NCBI GenBank assembly: GCA_003427395.1
Contig: BFEA01000739.1
Span: forward strand, 248,366 to 272,402
DNA: 24,037 nucleotides
Source of the DNA: Chara braunii
Lineage: Eukaryota; Streptophyta; Charophyceae; Charales; Characeae
Reading direction: 5' to 3'
Shown here: positions 1 through 9,244 of the stretch, piece by piece
Layout: each line of letters begins with the position of its first letter
How positions within the stretch are numbered: the first letter of the stretch is position 1
Notes under the pieces: generated by a model
The model's database searches: none
The model's input: only the letters and a program-made list of their open reading frames with translations
Told to the model about the DNA's origin: nothing
Position numbers and translations under genes: made by a program

Positions 1-91
<91 letters not shown>
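1..91. repeat. (TG)n(AG)n compound microsatellite
   Basis: A pure TG run of about 26 units (1-52) passes directly into an AG run of about 19 units (53-91). The window starts inside it, so its full length is unknown. Reading frames across it are artefacts of the repeat. Confidence 0.98.
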
Positions 92-95
<4 letters not shown>

Positions 96-160
96 CTCAC
101 TGTCCGCTCAAAGTGATTCTGACACATTCTGTTCGGTTTCTTCTTTGGCTTTGGCTTCCA

Positions 161-265
161 GGAAATGCTCTTGAGATGCTCGTCGAGCATGACGGTTCAC
201 AGCAGAACACGACTTCTGGCAACTCGCCTAGGCGAACAGCAACTGGCAAGCAGATTGGGTTCTGA
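161..265 (+). CDS. possible terminal coding exon of an unidentified gene
   Basis: A pyrimidine-rich tract (about 130-160) ends in CAG at 158-160, which is a good splice acceptor. An open stretch follows and ends in a TGA stop, encoding a polar tail that begins NALEMLVEHDG and ends TATGKQIGF. I do not recognise the protein. The frame also stays open upstream, but there it reads through the microsatellite, so only the part after the acceptor is plausible coding. The next few hundred bases have no obvious coding potential and could be a 3' UTR. There is no upstream exon in the window to support this. It could equally be a chance open frame. Confidence 0.25.
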   Translation, partial: GNALEMLVEHDGSQQNTTSGNSPRRTATGKQIGF

Positions 266-843
266 CTAGTTCATTCATACATTACAAGACCTGCTTAACA
301 ACAGTGGCACGACTATAATTGAAGTGGACTTCCGACAAGTCACGGCTGCCATTTCTCTCATCTCAGTTCACCTGCTTATTCTTAATCACCCCATCTTGGC
401 CCACTAGTCTCACACCCACACATAGGTGCACTTCCGTATGCACAGCCATGAAGCTCAGCAAATAAGCATCTGGGATCCATACAATATTGGTTGATCACAA
501 ACATGTTCAGAAAACACAGCAAACAGACCAACAATCGAAATCTTTTGCGAACAAATTAATGGGGCACCTTTTTTCTCGAAAAAGTTGAGCGTTTTTTTCG
601 GTCTGCGACCATGTGGGTCATTTCACACAACCCAAAACAAGAAACAATTGTTCTCAAGGAACACCCTCGCAGTAGAAGAAAGAGAAAAGGTTTGGTGGTG
701 TAACAGGTCATCTAGCAATCAGCCTAACTGAACAAAAACCTTCTGGATTTCCAGGACGGTCAGTTCAATGATGGTGAACAGCAGCTGCATATTGGGGCCC
801 GAGGCTCGTACTCAGGACGTACTCAGGTAAGGAATTGGCTGGG
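266..843. other. unassigned sequence, possible 3' UTR or intergenic
   Basis: No long open frame, no recognisable family and no strong repeat. It contains short A/T runs, for example near 570-600. I see nothing I can name. Confidence 0.5.
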
Positions 844-863
844 TGCATCTGACCTCTTTTACA

Positions 864-1053
864 GCCCGGCCTGAATCGACCTGACACCAGTTGCGCCGAC
901 CTGTAAGTTGAAAAAGTACCATGAGGACTTTCCTGGACTCATCTGGCCTTTTTTCATGGCCCGACCTGGATGCACCTGTCCGGAATTACGACCACAGGTA
1001 AGTTGAAAATGTCCCAGAATGGGCCTTGCTACACAACTCACTGAAAATGCAAG
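864..1053 (+). repeat. imperfect 95-bp direct repeat pair carrying GTAAGTTG
   Basis: Two diverged units start with GCCCGGCCTG (864) and GCCCGACCTG (959). Both place GTAAGTTGAAAA at the same internal position (903 and 998), giving an exact 95-bp period. GTAAGT is a strong 5' splice-site consensus, so duplicated exon ends are one possibility. A simple minisatellite remnant is another. A further GGTAAGG lies at 826-832 but is not in register. Confidence 0.6.
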
Positions 1054-1116
1054 AAAAATGAATCTTTCACTAGAAGCTCCGAAGATGCACTGCCGTCAGC
1101 TTTTTCTTCTGTGAAT

Positions 1117-1240
1117 TTGGTGAGTAGTGTGGTGAGGCCCGTGCCCGGGAAAGACAGATGGGAAAACTGAGCCACTGGATGGCCAGCGTGCCCTGTTTCT
1201 CTTGGTGAGTAGTAATCAATGTTGTTTTTCTTAGTGAGGC
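1117..1240 (+). repeat. diverged 85-bp repeat pair with GTGAGTAGT
   Basis: TTGGTGAGTAGT occurs at 1117 and 1202. In each case GTGAGGCCC follows, after a short gap in the first copy and a longer, T-rich gap in the second. The second copy leads directly into the pyrimidine minisatellite. Confidence 0.5.
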
Positions 1241-1515
1241 CCTCTACGTTGCTCTACTCTCTACTCTGTTCGCTACTCTCTACTTTCTCCTCTACTGTAC
1301 TGTACTCCACTCCGAACTCTATGTCACTCTCTATTCTCTGCTCTCAACTCTACGCCACTTGCTTTTCTGTACTCTCTACTCTATGGTACTCTACTCTGCG
1401 GTACTCTCTACTCTGTACTCTCTACTCTCCACTCTGTCCTCTATGCTCATCTCTGCTCTCTGCTCTCTACTCTGTTCTCTGCGGTACTCTCCACTCCCTG
1501 CTCTCTACAATGTCC
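1240..1515 (+). repeat. pyrimidine-rich minisatellite (CTCTACTCTGT-like)
   Basis: About 275 bp built from variants of CTCTACTCTGT and TACTCTCTACTC, almost free of G on the plus strand. Two overlapping frames stay open through it only because of the simple composition. Such a polypyrimidine strand can form triplex or other non-B DNA. Confidence 0.9.
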
Positions 1516-1973
1516 CCTATGCTACTGATACATGCTCAGGTGAGCGATGTATGTGGAGTCAAGGATCCGCAAATTGATGAAAAGGACTCGTTGGACAATG
1601 CAGTGTCAGCAAAGCGTCAACAAGCAATGTACATCCAGATACCAATTTAGCTCAGCGGAAGACTCAAAGATATGACCTGACCAGTCAGATACTGATGCGA
1701 TACCCCATCATACACCACACATGTGAGAGACGGAGGAGGGACCACATACATGGAAGAAAGGTCCCTCCTTTGCAATCAAACTTGTATTTCTCAACTCTCA
1801 GCATGCGTACAAACAGATGATGATCAAGCTGGCGACGTGCACCCACACAATGCTCAGAGTTAATGTAGCCAAGAACGCAGTTCAGATTCAAACTTGTGTC
1901 GTACTGCTATTTGCGGTACACCACACTCCCAGCAACTGGTTCGTACACACACCCTGGATCTCCCTGGATGTCC

Positions 1974-1976
<3 letters not shown>
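1516..1976. other. unassigned sequence
   Basis: No recognised gene or repeat between the pyrimidine minisatellite and the AC microsatellite. Short open frames on both strands overlap each other and match no family I know. Confidence 0.5.
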
Positions 1977-2019
<43 letters not shown>

Positions 2020-2039
2020 ATACATAGACACACACACAC
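1977..2039. repeat. (AC)n microsatellite
   Basis: A pure AC run covers 1977-2018. After a short interruption, a second ACACACACAC stretch covers about 2028-2039. Confidence 0.97.
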
Positions 2040-2089
2040 TAGCACTTGTTGATGTGGTGGCTATGGCCGCAGTCTCCCGCCTCTACTAA

Positions 2090-2690
2090 CTAGCTATCGG
2101 CTATGGCCGATCTTCCTCCTCCCTCTTCGTCTACGGGCACCTGCAGACCTCCGTATACAAGACACTCAGACAGGGCTTCTGCATGGCTCACAGGCAGAAT
2201 GAATGAATGGCTTGACGCTGCCTCTTGATTTATACTTCGGATTGTCAAAGGTCTGCCCTTGGACCCTGGGCCCGGGGTGCACAGAGTCCCACATGGAAAT
2301 GCGACCGGGACTGGGCACCGCTGACTGGACTGGGTTAGTCTGCCCACTTGCCCACTTGAGTATGGACTGTATCCCCGACTCATGAAAGGCCAGTTCCGGA
2401 TCTTCCAAAAGACCGTGGGCTTGACCCCTCAGTACTATAGCAGCTATTTGACCTTTCAACACTGAAGCGGCTACGACTCCTACCAGTACTAAGACCTCTA
2501 ATCTACAGACCTACGGTTCAAGACCCGACGACCACACTACCTACAACAAACAAACAGGCGACTTTCAAGACACAGGTCGCAGGTTCTAGCTCACACGGGT
2601 CAACTAATACTGTACACGGGTGAGGGCGAGGTCTAGGGATCGAGCCCTGGCTTCTGCAAACTGTCGTGCGACAGGTGAAACCGCTTCACT
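2090..2690 (-). repeat. possible degenerate 3' LTR of the gypsy element
   Basis: On the minus strand, the polyprotein stop (2727) is followed by GGCCGGCGGGAG at 2689-2700, a plausible polypurine tract, and then TG at 2687-2688, the usual LTR start. A TATAAAT-like box lies on the minus strand at about 2229-2236. I found no matching sequence beyond the 5' end of the element near 9250-9500, so an LTR pair cannot be shown. A second purine-rich tract on the minus strand at 2110-2128 is an alternative start point. Confidence 0.25.
2632..2690 (-). other. tRNA- or SINE-like segment with B-box-like motif
   Basis: On the minus strand, three short hairpins lie in a row: GTGAA/TTCAC, CTGTCG/CGACAG and AGGG/CCCT. 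The last encloses GGCTCGATCCC, close to the Pol III B-box consensus GGTTCGANNCC. The order resembles the D, anticodon and T arms of a tRNA or a tRNA-derived SINE head. No acceptor stem or full A box is visible, so this is a resemblance and not a tRNA gene call. It overlaps the proposed LTR start. Confidence 0.25.
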
Positions 2691-2726
2691 CCCGCCGGCC
2701 TAAAATCGAGGTCCTCCGAGAATAGT

Positions 2727-3101
2727 TCAATCTATAGCAGGACCTTTGCCTTTCTTTGCTCTCTCGTAGGCACGAACTACGTCGGGAGCTGTTTCTAGAA
2801 AATCTGTTTGTGTAAACCAGCGATCGTCCTCGGGCTCTTGGTAGGCAAATCTGTCTTTATACTGTTTCTGTGGACGACCTCTACCTCCTGTCCTGAATAC
2901 ATCCTCATCCACTATGCCGTCAATGTCGTACCTTCCCTTCATATCCGGAGGGATCATGGATCTTCTCGATGGGAACTGCTGACTCATGGTGCAGGGCAAC
3001 AACTTTGACGCATGGAAAACTGGGTAGGTGTGGAGGTGTGCTGGAATGTCTATCGTGTAGGACGGTCCGTCGTCTCCACCTTGACTTCTAGAACTGGCCA
3101 T
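2727..3101 (-). pseudogene. gypsy Pol C-terminus: integrase tail and chromodomain-like region
   Basis: Frame-shifted continuation of the integrase, ending at the polyprotein stop (2727-2729). The first half reads PAHLHTYPVFHASKLLPC, the familiar gypsy integrase tail where partner strands meet the nascent product. The second half (roughly residues 55-105 of this segment) has the spacing of a chromodomain: Y-D-I-D-G-I-V-D, then a basic loop, then F-A-Y and D-R-W-F with a following L. Integrase chromodomains are known to direct chromoviruses to particular chromatin. The aromatic cage looks incomplete: the usual KWKGY core here reads RFAYQEP. The same change may be normal for this family, so loss of function is not certain. 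Confidence 0.75.
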
Positions 3102-4168
3102 GGTCCTCTATATGCAGGCAACAGTTTCTCCGGAGTAAACTCTTTAGACTTGACCCAGAAGTTGCCTACTTGGAACTGCGACGAGCGACAGTGCTTGTTA
3201 GCTTGCTCTATCATTCTGTGATGGGCCTTCCTGAGGTTATCTGCCACTTTGGCAATTTCCTTCTCGCGATGTTGCGCGAACTCCCTAGTGTCGGGCGGTA
3301 GCCTCTGAATCTGGTCCTGGTTCAGTCCTTCAAACGGTCTGTGGTGTCTAAAGGACTTCTGTAACTCGTTGCGAGTGTGACAAGTGGCGAGATGAACACT
3401 GTTATTGTAAGCATCGTCTACCTTTGGGAGCATTTCGTCCCAGTTAACCTGATAAGGTCTAATATACATTCTAAGAACAAGTTGCTGGACCTTGTTCATC
3501 TGCTCAGTCTGACCATTTGTCTCTGGATGGCGGCCAGACAACATCAACAACTTAGAGCCATATACTTTCATAAGTTCCTGCCAGTTCTGACTAGTGAACC
3601 AGGTGTCTCTGTCACTAACTATTGACAGTGGTAGACCATGCTCACTGACCCAATGATCAAAGAACTTTTCTATAACTAGATCTATACGTGCCTCGACAGG
3701 CAAAGGGACAAAAACTGCATACTTGCTAAATCTATCAACTATAACCATGACTTGAATCTTGCCATGCCTACTCCTGACCCCAGTATCCATGAAATCAATG
3801 GACACAGAATCTCCTGGTCCTGATGGGATAGGCAGGGGTCTGAGAAGACCCAGTGGGGCTCCCGTCGTAGTTTTGTTGCGCTGGCATACCTTGCAACTAC
3901 GCACATACTCTATGCAATTGGCTTTCATGCCAGGCCACGTGTAGGCGCGTATGAGGTTGGCGAGTGTCTTTTGCCAACCGAAGTGTCCTTTCGTATCCTC
4001 ACATTCCCCAAGGATCAGACTGCGGATCTCTTCGTTGTTGGGAATGCATAGCCGATCTATGACGTCTGTGTTCTCAAACAATAACCCATTAGTGGTGCGG
4101 TAGTGTGGTTCACTGGCTGGATCCTCCTTGACTCTCTTGAGGAGGTCACTATAGAGAGGGTACTGCAC
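3050..4168 (-). pseudogene. gypsy integrase domain (DD35E)
   Basis: A 372-codon open segment and the best preserved part of the element. It inserts retrotransposon cDNA into chromosomes. The catalytic triad is visible as Asp125 (VSIDFMD), Asp186 (SIVSDRD) and Glu222 (GQTEQMN), with exactly 35 residues between the last two. The zinc-binding N-terminus keeps His62, Cys92 and Cys95 (SCKVCQRNK). However, the partner His expected a few residues before His62 is absent: residues 55-58 read E-C-E-D. A GPY/F-like segment (YRGPWPVL) lies near the end. Near QFQVGNFWVKS one residue appears to be missing relative to the usual pattern. The frame is lost upstream near 4160 and downstream near 3080. Confidence 0.9.
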
Positions 4169-4800
4169 CCGAGTCTATGACTCTTTGCTGTAAATCTGAC
4201 CCTATATCCAGATAGTGAACTATAGCTCCAAAGTAGCCGACTCTCCTACTAAGGGCATCTGCAACCACATTATACTTCCCTTTGACTGGCTTGAGCTGGA
4301 AGTCGAATTGATCTATCTCGGCAGCCCACCTAGTAAGCTTAGGTGTCATCTTGGCCTGCCTCTTCAACCACCTCAATGTGTCCTGGTCTGAATAGACTTT
4401 GAAGTGCCTCCCAAGCAAGTAGTGTATCCAATGGTCTAATGCTTGCTTGAGAGCGTAGAGTTCCCTCTCATAGGTGGATGTCGCTACCTACCTAGCGGAC
4501 ATGAACTCTACGGGCCTATACACATTGCCATCATCTTGATGTAAGACAGCACCGATGCCATACCGACTTGCATCAGTAGTAACAACAAAGGGTAAAGATG
4601 GACCAGCTACCATGAGGACTGGGTACACTATCAAGGCCCGCTTCAACTTCTTCAGGGCCGATGTACAATCTTGGTCCCACTTCCAGATTGTGTCTTTCTT
4701 TAGCAGTTTGTGAAGGGGAGCAGCGACTGCATAGAAGTTCATCGTGAACCTCATATAATAATTAGCCAATCCTAAGAACGACCTCAATTTTGTGAGGGTA
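4149..4800 (-). pseudogene. gypsy RNase H domain
   Basis: RNase H degrades the RNA strand of the RNA-DNA hybrid during reverse transcription. On the minus strand, the segment begins with the RT connection (LRSFLGLANYYMRF), followed by FVVTTDASRYGIGAVL, which holds the first catalytic Asp, then YERELYALKQALDHWIHYL with the catalytic Glu, then KVYSDQDTL, then the family hallmark NVVADALSRR. A TAG stop at 4488-4490 splits the domain without changing frame, directly before the V-A-T-S-T-Y-E-R-E stretch. The open frame then ends at 4149-4151, where a frame change leads into the integrase. Confidence 0.9.
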
Positions 4801-4801
4801 T

Positions 4802-5748
4802 GCGGGGTTGACCAGTCTCTGATCGCTGTGATCTTTGTTGTCCTCAGGCTTTATGTCGTCACTATCTAAGACGTGGCCCAAGTACAAAATCTCTGTCTTG
4901 GCCCATTCACATTTCTTTGCATTGATTTTGAAATTTGCTTCATAACTTCTTCAGGATCTGCCTTAGATGAGCCTCATGCTCCTGAAGGGTCTTGCTAAAA
5001 ATTAGAATATCGTCTAAGTAAACAACTACAAAGCTATCTAACCACGGTCTAAACAAATCATTCATGTAGCGCTGAAATGTGGGCAGTGTGTTGGTGAGTC
5101 CAAAATGCATCACTATAAATGCGTAATGCCCGTATTCAGTCCTGAACGCCGTTTTGTATTGGTCATCAGGGTGGACTTATATCTGGTGGTACCCTGACTT
5201 CAAATCTATCTTTGACAAGTACTTGCAACCTTGCCCCCGACCTAGCAGATCATATGTGCGGGGCAGTGGTTCTACATTCTTCACTGTTCCGGCGTTGAGA
5301 CCCCTATAGTCAATGCATATTCTAAGCTCTCCCTCTTTCTTGGGAACAAAGAGAACAAGTGCTCCAAATGGAGATGAACTGGGCCTAATCCAACCTTTCT
5401 CTAGGAGCTCGTCTAACTGCTTGCGCAACTCCTCTAATTCCTCGAGAGACAATTCTATACACTGCGAGGTTCTATCTCAATGCGGTGTCGGATAGGATGC
5501 GGAACTACTCCTAATGGAGCCTCTGATCGATCTGCGTACTCTTCCAATAGTTTGGTAATAAGTGGGTTGGTGGGTTCCTCTTTCTTAGGCTCAGTGACTG
5601 GCCTAGCATAGGCCACAAAGACCTGCTCCTCTAGTTGCTCCTTACTAGTCGCACGAACGCAGGAGCACTGAGACAGCAATGTGTCAGTGGGTTGTTTACT
5701 CTCGACACATGGAACAGGCGTGCCGTCTTGACACCAACTGATGGACAA
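4802..5748 (-). pseudogene. gypsy reverse transcriptase domain
   Basis: Copies element RNA into DNA. Visible motifs in order on the minus strand: [20 protein letters not shown] and [11 protein letters not shown] (fingers), [13 protein letters not shown] (first catalytic Asp), [15 protein letters not shown], and YLDDILIF with the catalytic Asp pair at 5009-5020. The domain is broken by a one-base frame change near 5455, a TAA stop at 5177-5179 immediately after the YHQI motif, a TGA at 4940-4942, and frame changes near 4920 and 4830. Outside these lesions the sequence is close to consensus, which suggests that inactivation was fairly recent in relation to the age of the family. The linker from protease (5455-5748) is proline- and glutamate-rich and has no clear domain. 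Confidence 0.92.
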
Positions 5749-5786
5749 GGAAGCCTACACTCGTGTTCTCTTAGATGCATTGTGGC

Positions 5787-6115
5787 TCATGTTGCCTCTC
5801 CCCAATCCATCCCTAGGACCATATCAAACGGGATATTGTCCTCAACGAGGAGAGTCTGGGAATGGAGAACTCTCTTAACTTTCCCACCTTTCTTTAGGCG
5901 AAAGTACGCCTGGACTCCCTCGACGTAATCCTCAATTCGCATTGTGCGATTGTTTGCGAGGATACAGACCATGGGATCATCTAGCTTTTGGACTTTCAGA
6001 TGAAGCTTCAGCTTCTTTAGCGCTGTACGACTAATATAGCTATGGGTGGCCCCAGTGTGTATAAGGGTCCCTACCCTGCCTATGAAGACCTCTACATTTA
6101 CTAACACTACCTTCT
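5787..6115 (-). pseudogene. gypsy aspartic protease with catalytic Asp replaced by His
   Basis: A retropepsin-like protease that would cut the Gag-Pol polyprotein. The active-site loop reads LIHTGATHSYIS where the family has D-T/S-G-A. The codon at 6057-6059 is CAC on the minus strand, one base from GAC (Asp). The remaining fold markers are present: the hydrophobic strand VCILANN and the C-terminal FDMVLGMDWGEA flap and helix region. The frame ends in TGA (5787-5789) straight after GEAT. Its 5' end abuts the 966-bp insertion at 6118-7083, so the normal Gag-protease junction is destroyed. Retropepsins dimerise through this Asp, so the enzyme would be inactive. Confidence 0.88.
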
Positions 6116-6117
6116 TA

Positions 6118-7083
6118 CCCCGAAAAAATGTACATACGTTCTATTCGAATTACCCTCGAAAATCGGACTTTTAGAAATCGCTCTTTTTTTTTCGAATAGA
6201 ACGTACGGTCAAATACAACGTACGTACGTTGTATTCGAATACAATTTACGTACGCTGTATTCGGACTCTGTAGCATTTGAGATATTTTTCACTATCTAAA
6301 ACAACGTTAAAAAAAATCCAAAAAAAAAAAAGTCCAAGAACAATGCAATACAAACATCTTTTGCCTCAAGAGTATTGTTGAAATTTGCTGCCAAATTTGG
6401 GGGGAAGGTGGGGGAGGGGGGGGAAAGTTTTTTTTTCCTCCCCCCCCCCCCCCAACCGAAATTAGATGGGGCCGGGGTCCTCGTAGTCTACCTGGGAGTG
6501 AACTTGCTGGGAGCATTACCCTGTTTCGCTTACGGGGAGTGTCTGAGGCCCTGAGGGGACCAACCCCCTCCTGAAAAATGGAACAGACATAACAACATGA
6601 CTTGCCCTGCGCCTTCAGGGTTTTTTTTTTTGTTTTTTCTTAAATCGAAATGACGATGAAATCAGCATATATTTCCAATCAGAGAATTGAAGGGTGGTCC
6701 AGGCCTTCGGTCTCTCACAATAATGAATCGGCACCTAATAGATGGAAAGATTCACGACCAAAAGTTGTTTTTAATGCATGTGGTAAGTGGTGGAGCGAGC
6801 CCCCTTCTGTGACGCGCTTATTTCAGGGGCGAACAGGATATGGGTATAGGGCTTTCGTTGGTGTTTTTTTTTTTTTTTTTGCGTATATTCCAGGGGCCAG
6901 GACCACCCTCTCGTAACTCAGAATTCGAATACAACGTACGTACGAATACAACGTACCCTGCGAAAGGCCGTCGTGGAAAAGTTGTGCCCTAAAATTCGTT
7001 GCAGAACGTACGTACGTTGTATTCGAATACAACGTACACCGTACGTTGTATTCGTTTACAACGTACGTACGTTTTTTTCGGGG
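6118..7083. mobile_element. 966-bp terminal-inverted-repeat element inserted in the gypsy element
   Basis: It begins CCCCGAAAAAA (6118-6128) and ends with the reverse complement TTTTTTCGGGG (7073-7083). The inverted similarity continues inward as GTACNTACGTT. TA flanks both ends (6116-6117 and 7084-7085) and could be a TA target duplication, as in Tc1/mariner-type or Stowaway-type elements. Both subterminal regions are packed with CGTACGTTGTATTCG-type motifs in both orientations, many forming perfect palindromes. No transposase is encoded, so it would be non-autonomous. The interior contains G, C, T and A homopolymers (6399-6453, 6620-6640, 6860-6880). The flanking host bases are themselves inverted (ACCTTCTTA against TAAGAAGGT), so the true termini may lie up to 9 bp further out. 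Confidence 0.85.
6399..6453. repeat. G-run/T-run/C-run foldback block
   Basis: A G-rich stretch (6399-6423) is followed by nine or more T and then a C run ending at 6453. The G and C blocks can pair as a hairpin or form G-quadruplex and i-motif structures. It lies inside the 966-bp element. Confidence 0.8.
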
Positions 7084-7085
7084 TA

Positions 7086-8521
7086 AGAAGGTGGCTGCCC
7101 TTTTCCATCTTTCTTCGTTTTGGCCTTGGCTGGCATCCTCTCCTTCAACTCTTCTGCCTGTCCTGTTAGGGAAGCACCAAGAGAGACCCTAACACAAGCA
7201 GTTTCTAGACAACTAACTAGACGCTGGCCAACAACCTCTACCATAGATACATGTGGGTTGGGAGTTTCTACTTGGCGCGCACACTTATTGACAATGTGTC
7301 CCGGATCACCACAAAACACACACTGCCAATTATCTTTTTAATCCTGCGAGTCATTCTTTTGAATGGCCAGGGTTTCCCAGGGCCTGCCCTAAGGCAGACC
7401 GGGATGCTATTCACCCCTCTTGGGAGGTGACCGATTGGAACGTGAAAGGTTTGATGGGGGACCTTGACCCCTTCCTCTCTCTTGGCAGCCTCCTTTGCCG
7501 CCTTCACCTTGGTTGGCCTGTCCTCGACCACCAAAGGCCCGGCCCCCTTGACCCCGACCTCTCCCTCTTCCTTGCGACCTTTCCCCGGCTGTGACAACAA
7601 CGTAGGTCCTCCCTTGACCTTCACCATTGTCCTCCTCCTCGAGGCCCCACTTAATCTCACTATAAGGACCTCCACCAGACCACCTTCTTCGAACGAAAAA
7701 ATAAGGTTATCTTTAGCTTTTACTTGACTGGTGATGGTCCGGCCTTTCCACCTTTTGCCTTTGTCAAGGTCCTTGTGCCAGAAAGTGGAAACTGGCATGG
7801 ACTGGGCCTCGTAAGCAACAACCTCTCTACTAAGTGTATCATAAGTCATATTGGGCTGCTGCTTCTTATTGAAGAAGTGCCCATGTAGTGTCTCGGGCAT
7901 GGCACAAAAGAACACTTGGACCAGTTGGGGCTTTGTAACCCCATGTCCAGGGACAACGACGAATTCATCCATGGTGGCCTCGAGTGCCCTTGCACTCCTC
8001 CACTGTCGCGAGTGGATTGTTTGCAGTTTGAGTGAGGCCCGAAGGCCCCTAGTGACATCTGCAAATCGTTTCCGGAGGGCAGTCATAAATTCATTCACGT
8101 GAGTAATGGAGGAGTATGTGACCATATCATTGTCACAGTTGGCGGCACGAGCATGCGACCTAGCAAAGCTAGTTGCTTCATCCTTCAGTGCGTGAAAAGT
8201 CACGAGAACTTGGTTCTCAGGGTTAATACGTTGAAGGTGTATATAGGATTTGATATTGGCTTCCCAATTATCAAAATCCTCTCCCTTCTCCTCTCCATAG
8301 GGGTCAGTGAATTTGCCCTTAATACGCTCACGACTAGGTCGTGCCTCCTCTTCTATGGAGGCCGCTAACTTGGCGCCTTCAATGGCACCGACACAAAACT
8401 TCTCAGTGTCCTCCATAGCAGCATGCAACTGAGTGTGCACTCGCATCATCATATCCCTAGCAAAATCCTTAAAACATATGTGCATGGACTGCAAGGCAAT
8501 ATCGTGGCCTCTTAAGTAACG
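7086..8521 (-). pseudogene. gypsy Gag core with CCHC zinc knuckle
   Basis: The structural protein of the virus-like particle. A long open segment (408 codons, 7268-8494) holds the retrotransposon Gag domain, with FDNWEANIKSYIH, LVTFHALKDEATSFAR, FMTALRKRFADV and LDEFVVVPG-type helices in the usual order. A basic, Gly/Lys/Arg-rich tail follows. Near 7340 the frame changes. In the new frame a single zinc knuckle, CVFCGDPGHIVNKC (7281-7322, C-X2-C-X4-H-X4-C), would bind nucleic acid. The upstream boundary is two in-frame stops at 8531-8533 and 8522-8524 that separate it from the coiled-coil N-terminus in the same frame. The downstream boundary is the 966-bp insertion. Confidence 0.88.
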
Positions 8522-8530
8522 CTATTGTTC

Positions 8531-9191
8531 TTACTGGGCTCGCAATACTACGTCCATATTCTGGAACAAAATCTGTATTTTCTGCTTGAGGTCTTCTTGT
8601 GCTGCCAATTGCCTTCTTTGCTCTTTGGCGGTCCTCAAGGCCTTCTCTATCATTTCAGCTGCCGCCAATCGCCGCCTCCTTTCCCTAGTAAGACGAAACT
8701 TCCATTCCAACTTTTTCTCCTCCTCCATGGTCTGTCGCTGCAACTCCGTTGCAAACGCCTCCCTCTCGCCCTGAGGGACAAGCAAGGATGCTTCCTCTTC
8801 CTCCCCCAGGGCCAGATTGGCCACCCACCGTGTTGCCATCTTCTCCATTTTTGCTTTTAGTTTGGGCGCCATACTGGATTCTCCTCTTTCTTCCATCCTT
8901 ACATTCCTTTGCAGGGGAACCTCTACTACCCATTCTTCCTCTTTCTCTGCTTCTGCTTCCACTTCTGCATCTATCGCCGCCACTTTCTCCTCTTGTTCTT
9001 TCTCCCATTTCTTAATCTCCTCTTCCATTTGCTTTTGGTTGGCCTTCTGCTCTTCTATCAAGGCCAGCATCTTCGACTGCTTTATGAGCTCTTTCTCCAC
9101 CATCCCTTTTCTCTCTCAGCAGGGTGGCGGCTTGCTCTTCTTGTTCTTTGCTATACGGGGTGGTACTTGTTCCTCCTCGTGTGGTCACCAT
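8531..9191 (-). pseudogene. Gag N-terminal extension: Glu-rich coiled coil
   Basis: I place the start at the ATG at 9189-9191, whose context on the minus strand is ACCATGG, a strong eukaryotic initiation context. The sequence begins MVTTRGGTSTTPYSKEQEEQ. A frame change near 9105 is followed by about 190 codons (8531-9103) dominated by Glu, Lys, Arg and Ala, with heptad-like spacing (for example IEEQKANQKQMEEEIKKWEK and AAEMIEKALRTAKEQRRQL). A long coiled coil before the Gag core could mediate particle assembly, which is inference. The frame ends at TAA 8531-8533, followed two codons later by TAG 8522-8524, and then continues into the Gag core. Confidence 0.8.
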
Positions 9192-9244
9192 GGTGAAGGA
9201 TGCACAACCAGTGAAAGTTCCACTCACCACTTATACTTTACCAC

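Larger units (their letters stand above)
2690..9191 (-). mobile_element. decayed chromodomain Ty3/gypsy retrotransposon
   Basis: Read on the minus strand, the element runs in canonical gypsy order: Gag with a CCHC zinc knuckle, aspartic protease, reverse transcriptase (YLDD), RNase H, DD35E integrase and a chromodomain-like C-terminus. Excluding a 966-bp insertion at 6118-7083, it covers about 5.5 kb. It cannot be translated as it stands. In-frame stops lie at 8531-8533, 8522-8524, 5787-5789, 5177-5179, 4940-4942 and 4488-4490. Frame changes lie near 9105, 7340, 5750, 5455, 4920, 4830, 4160 and 3080. The protease catalytic Asp is replaced. On the minus strand AATAAA occurs at about 9270-9277, just upstream of gag, as expected for a 5' LTR end. 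I could not identify paired LTRs, a primer-binding site or a target duplication. Confidence 0.93.
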
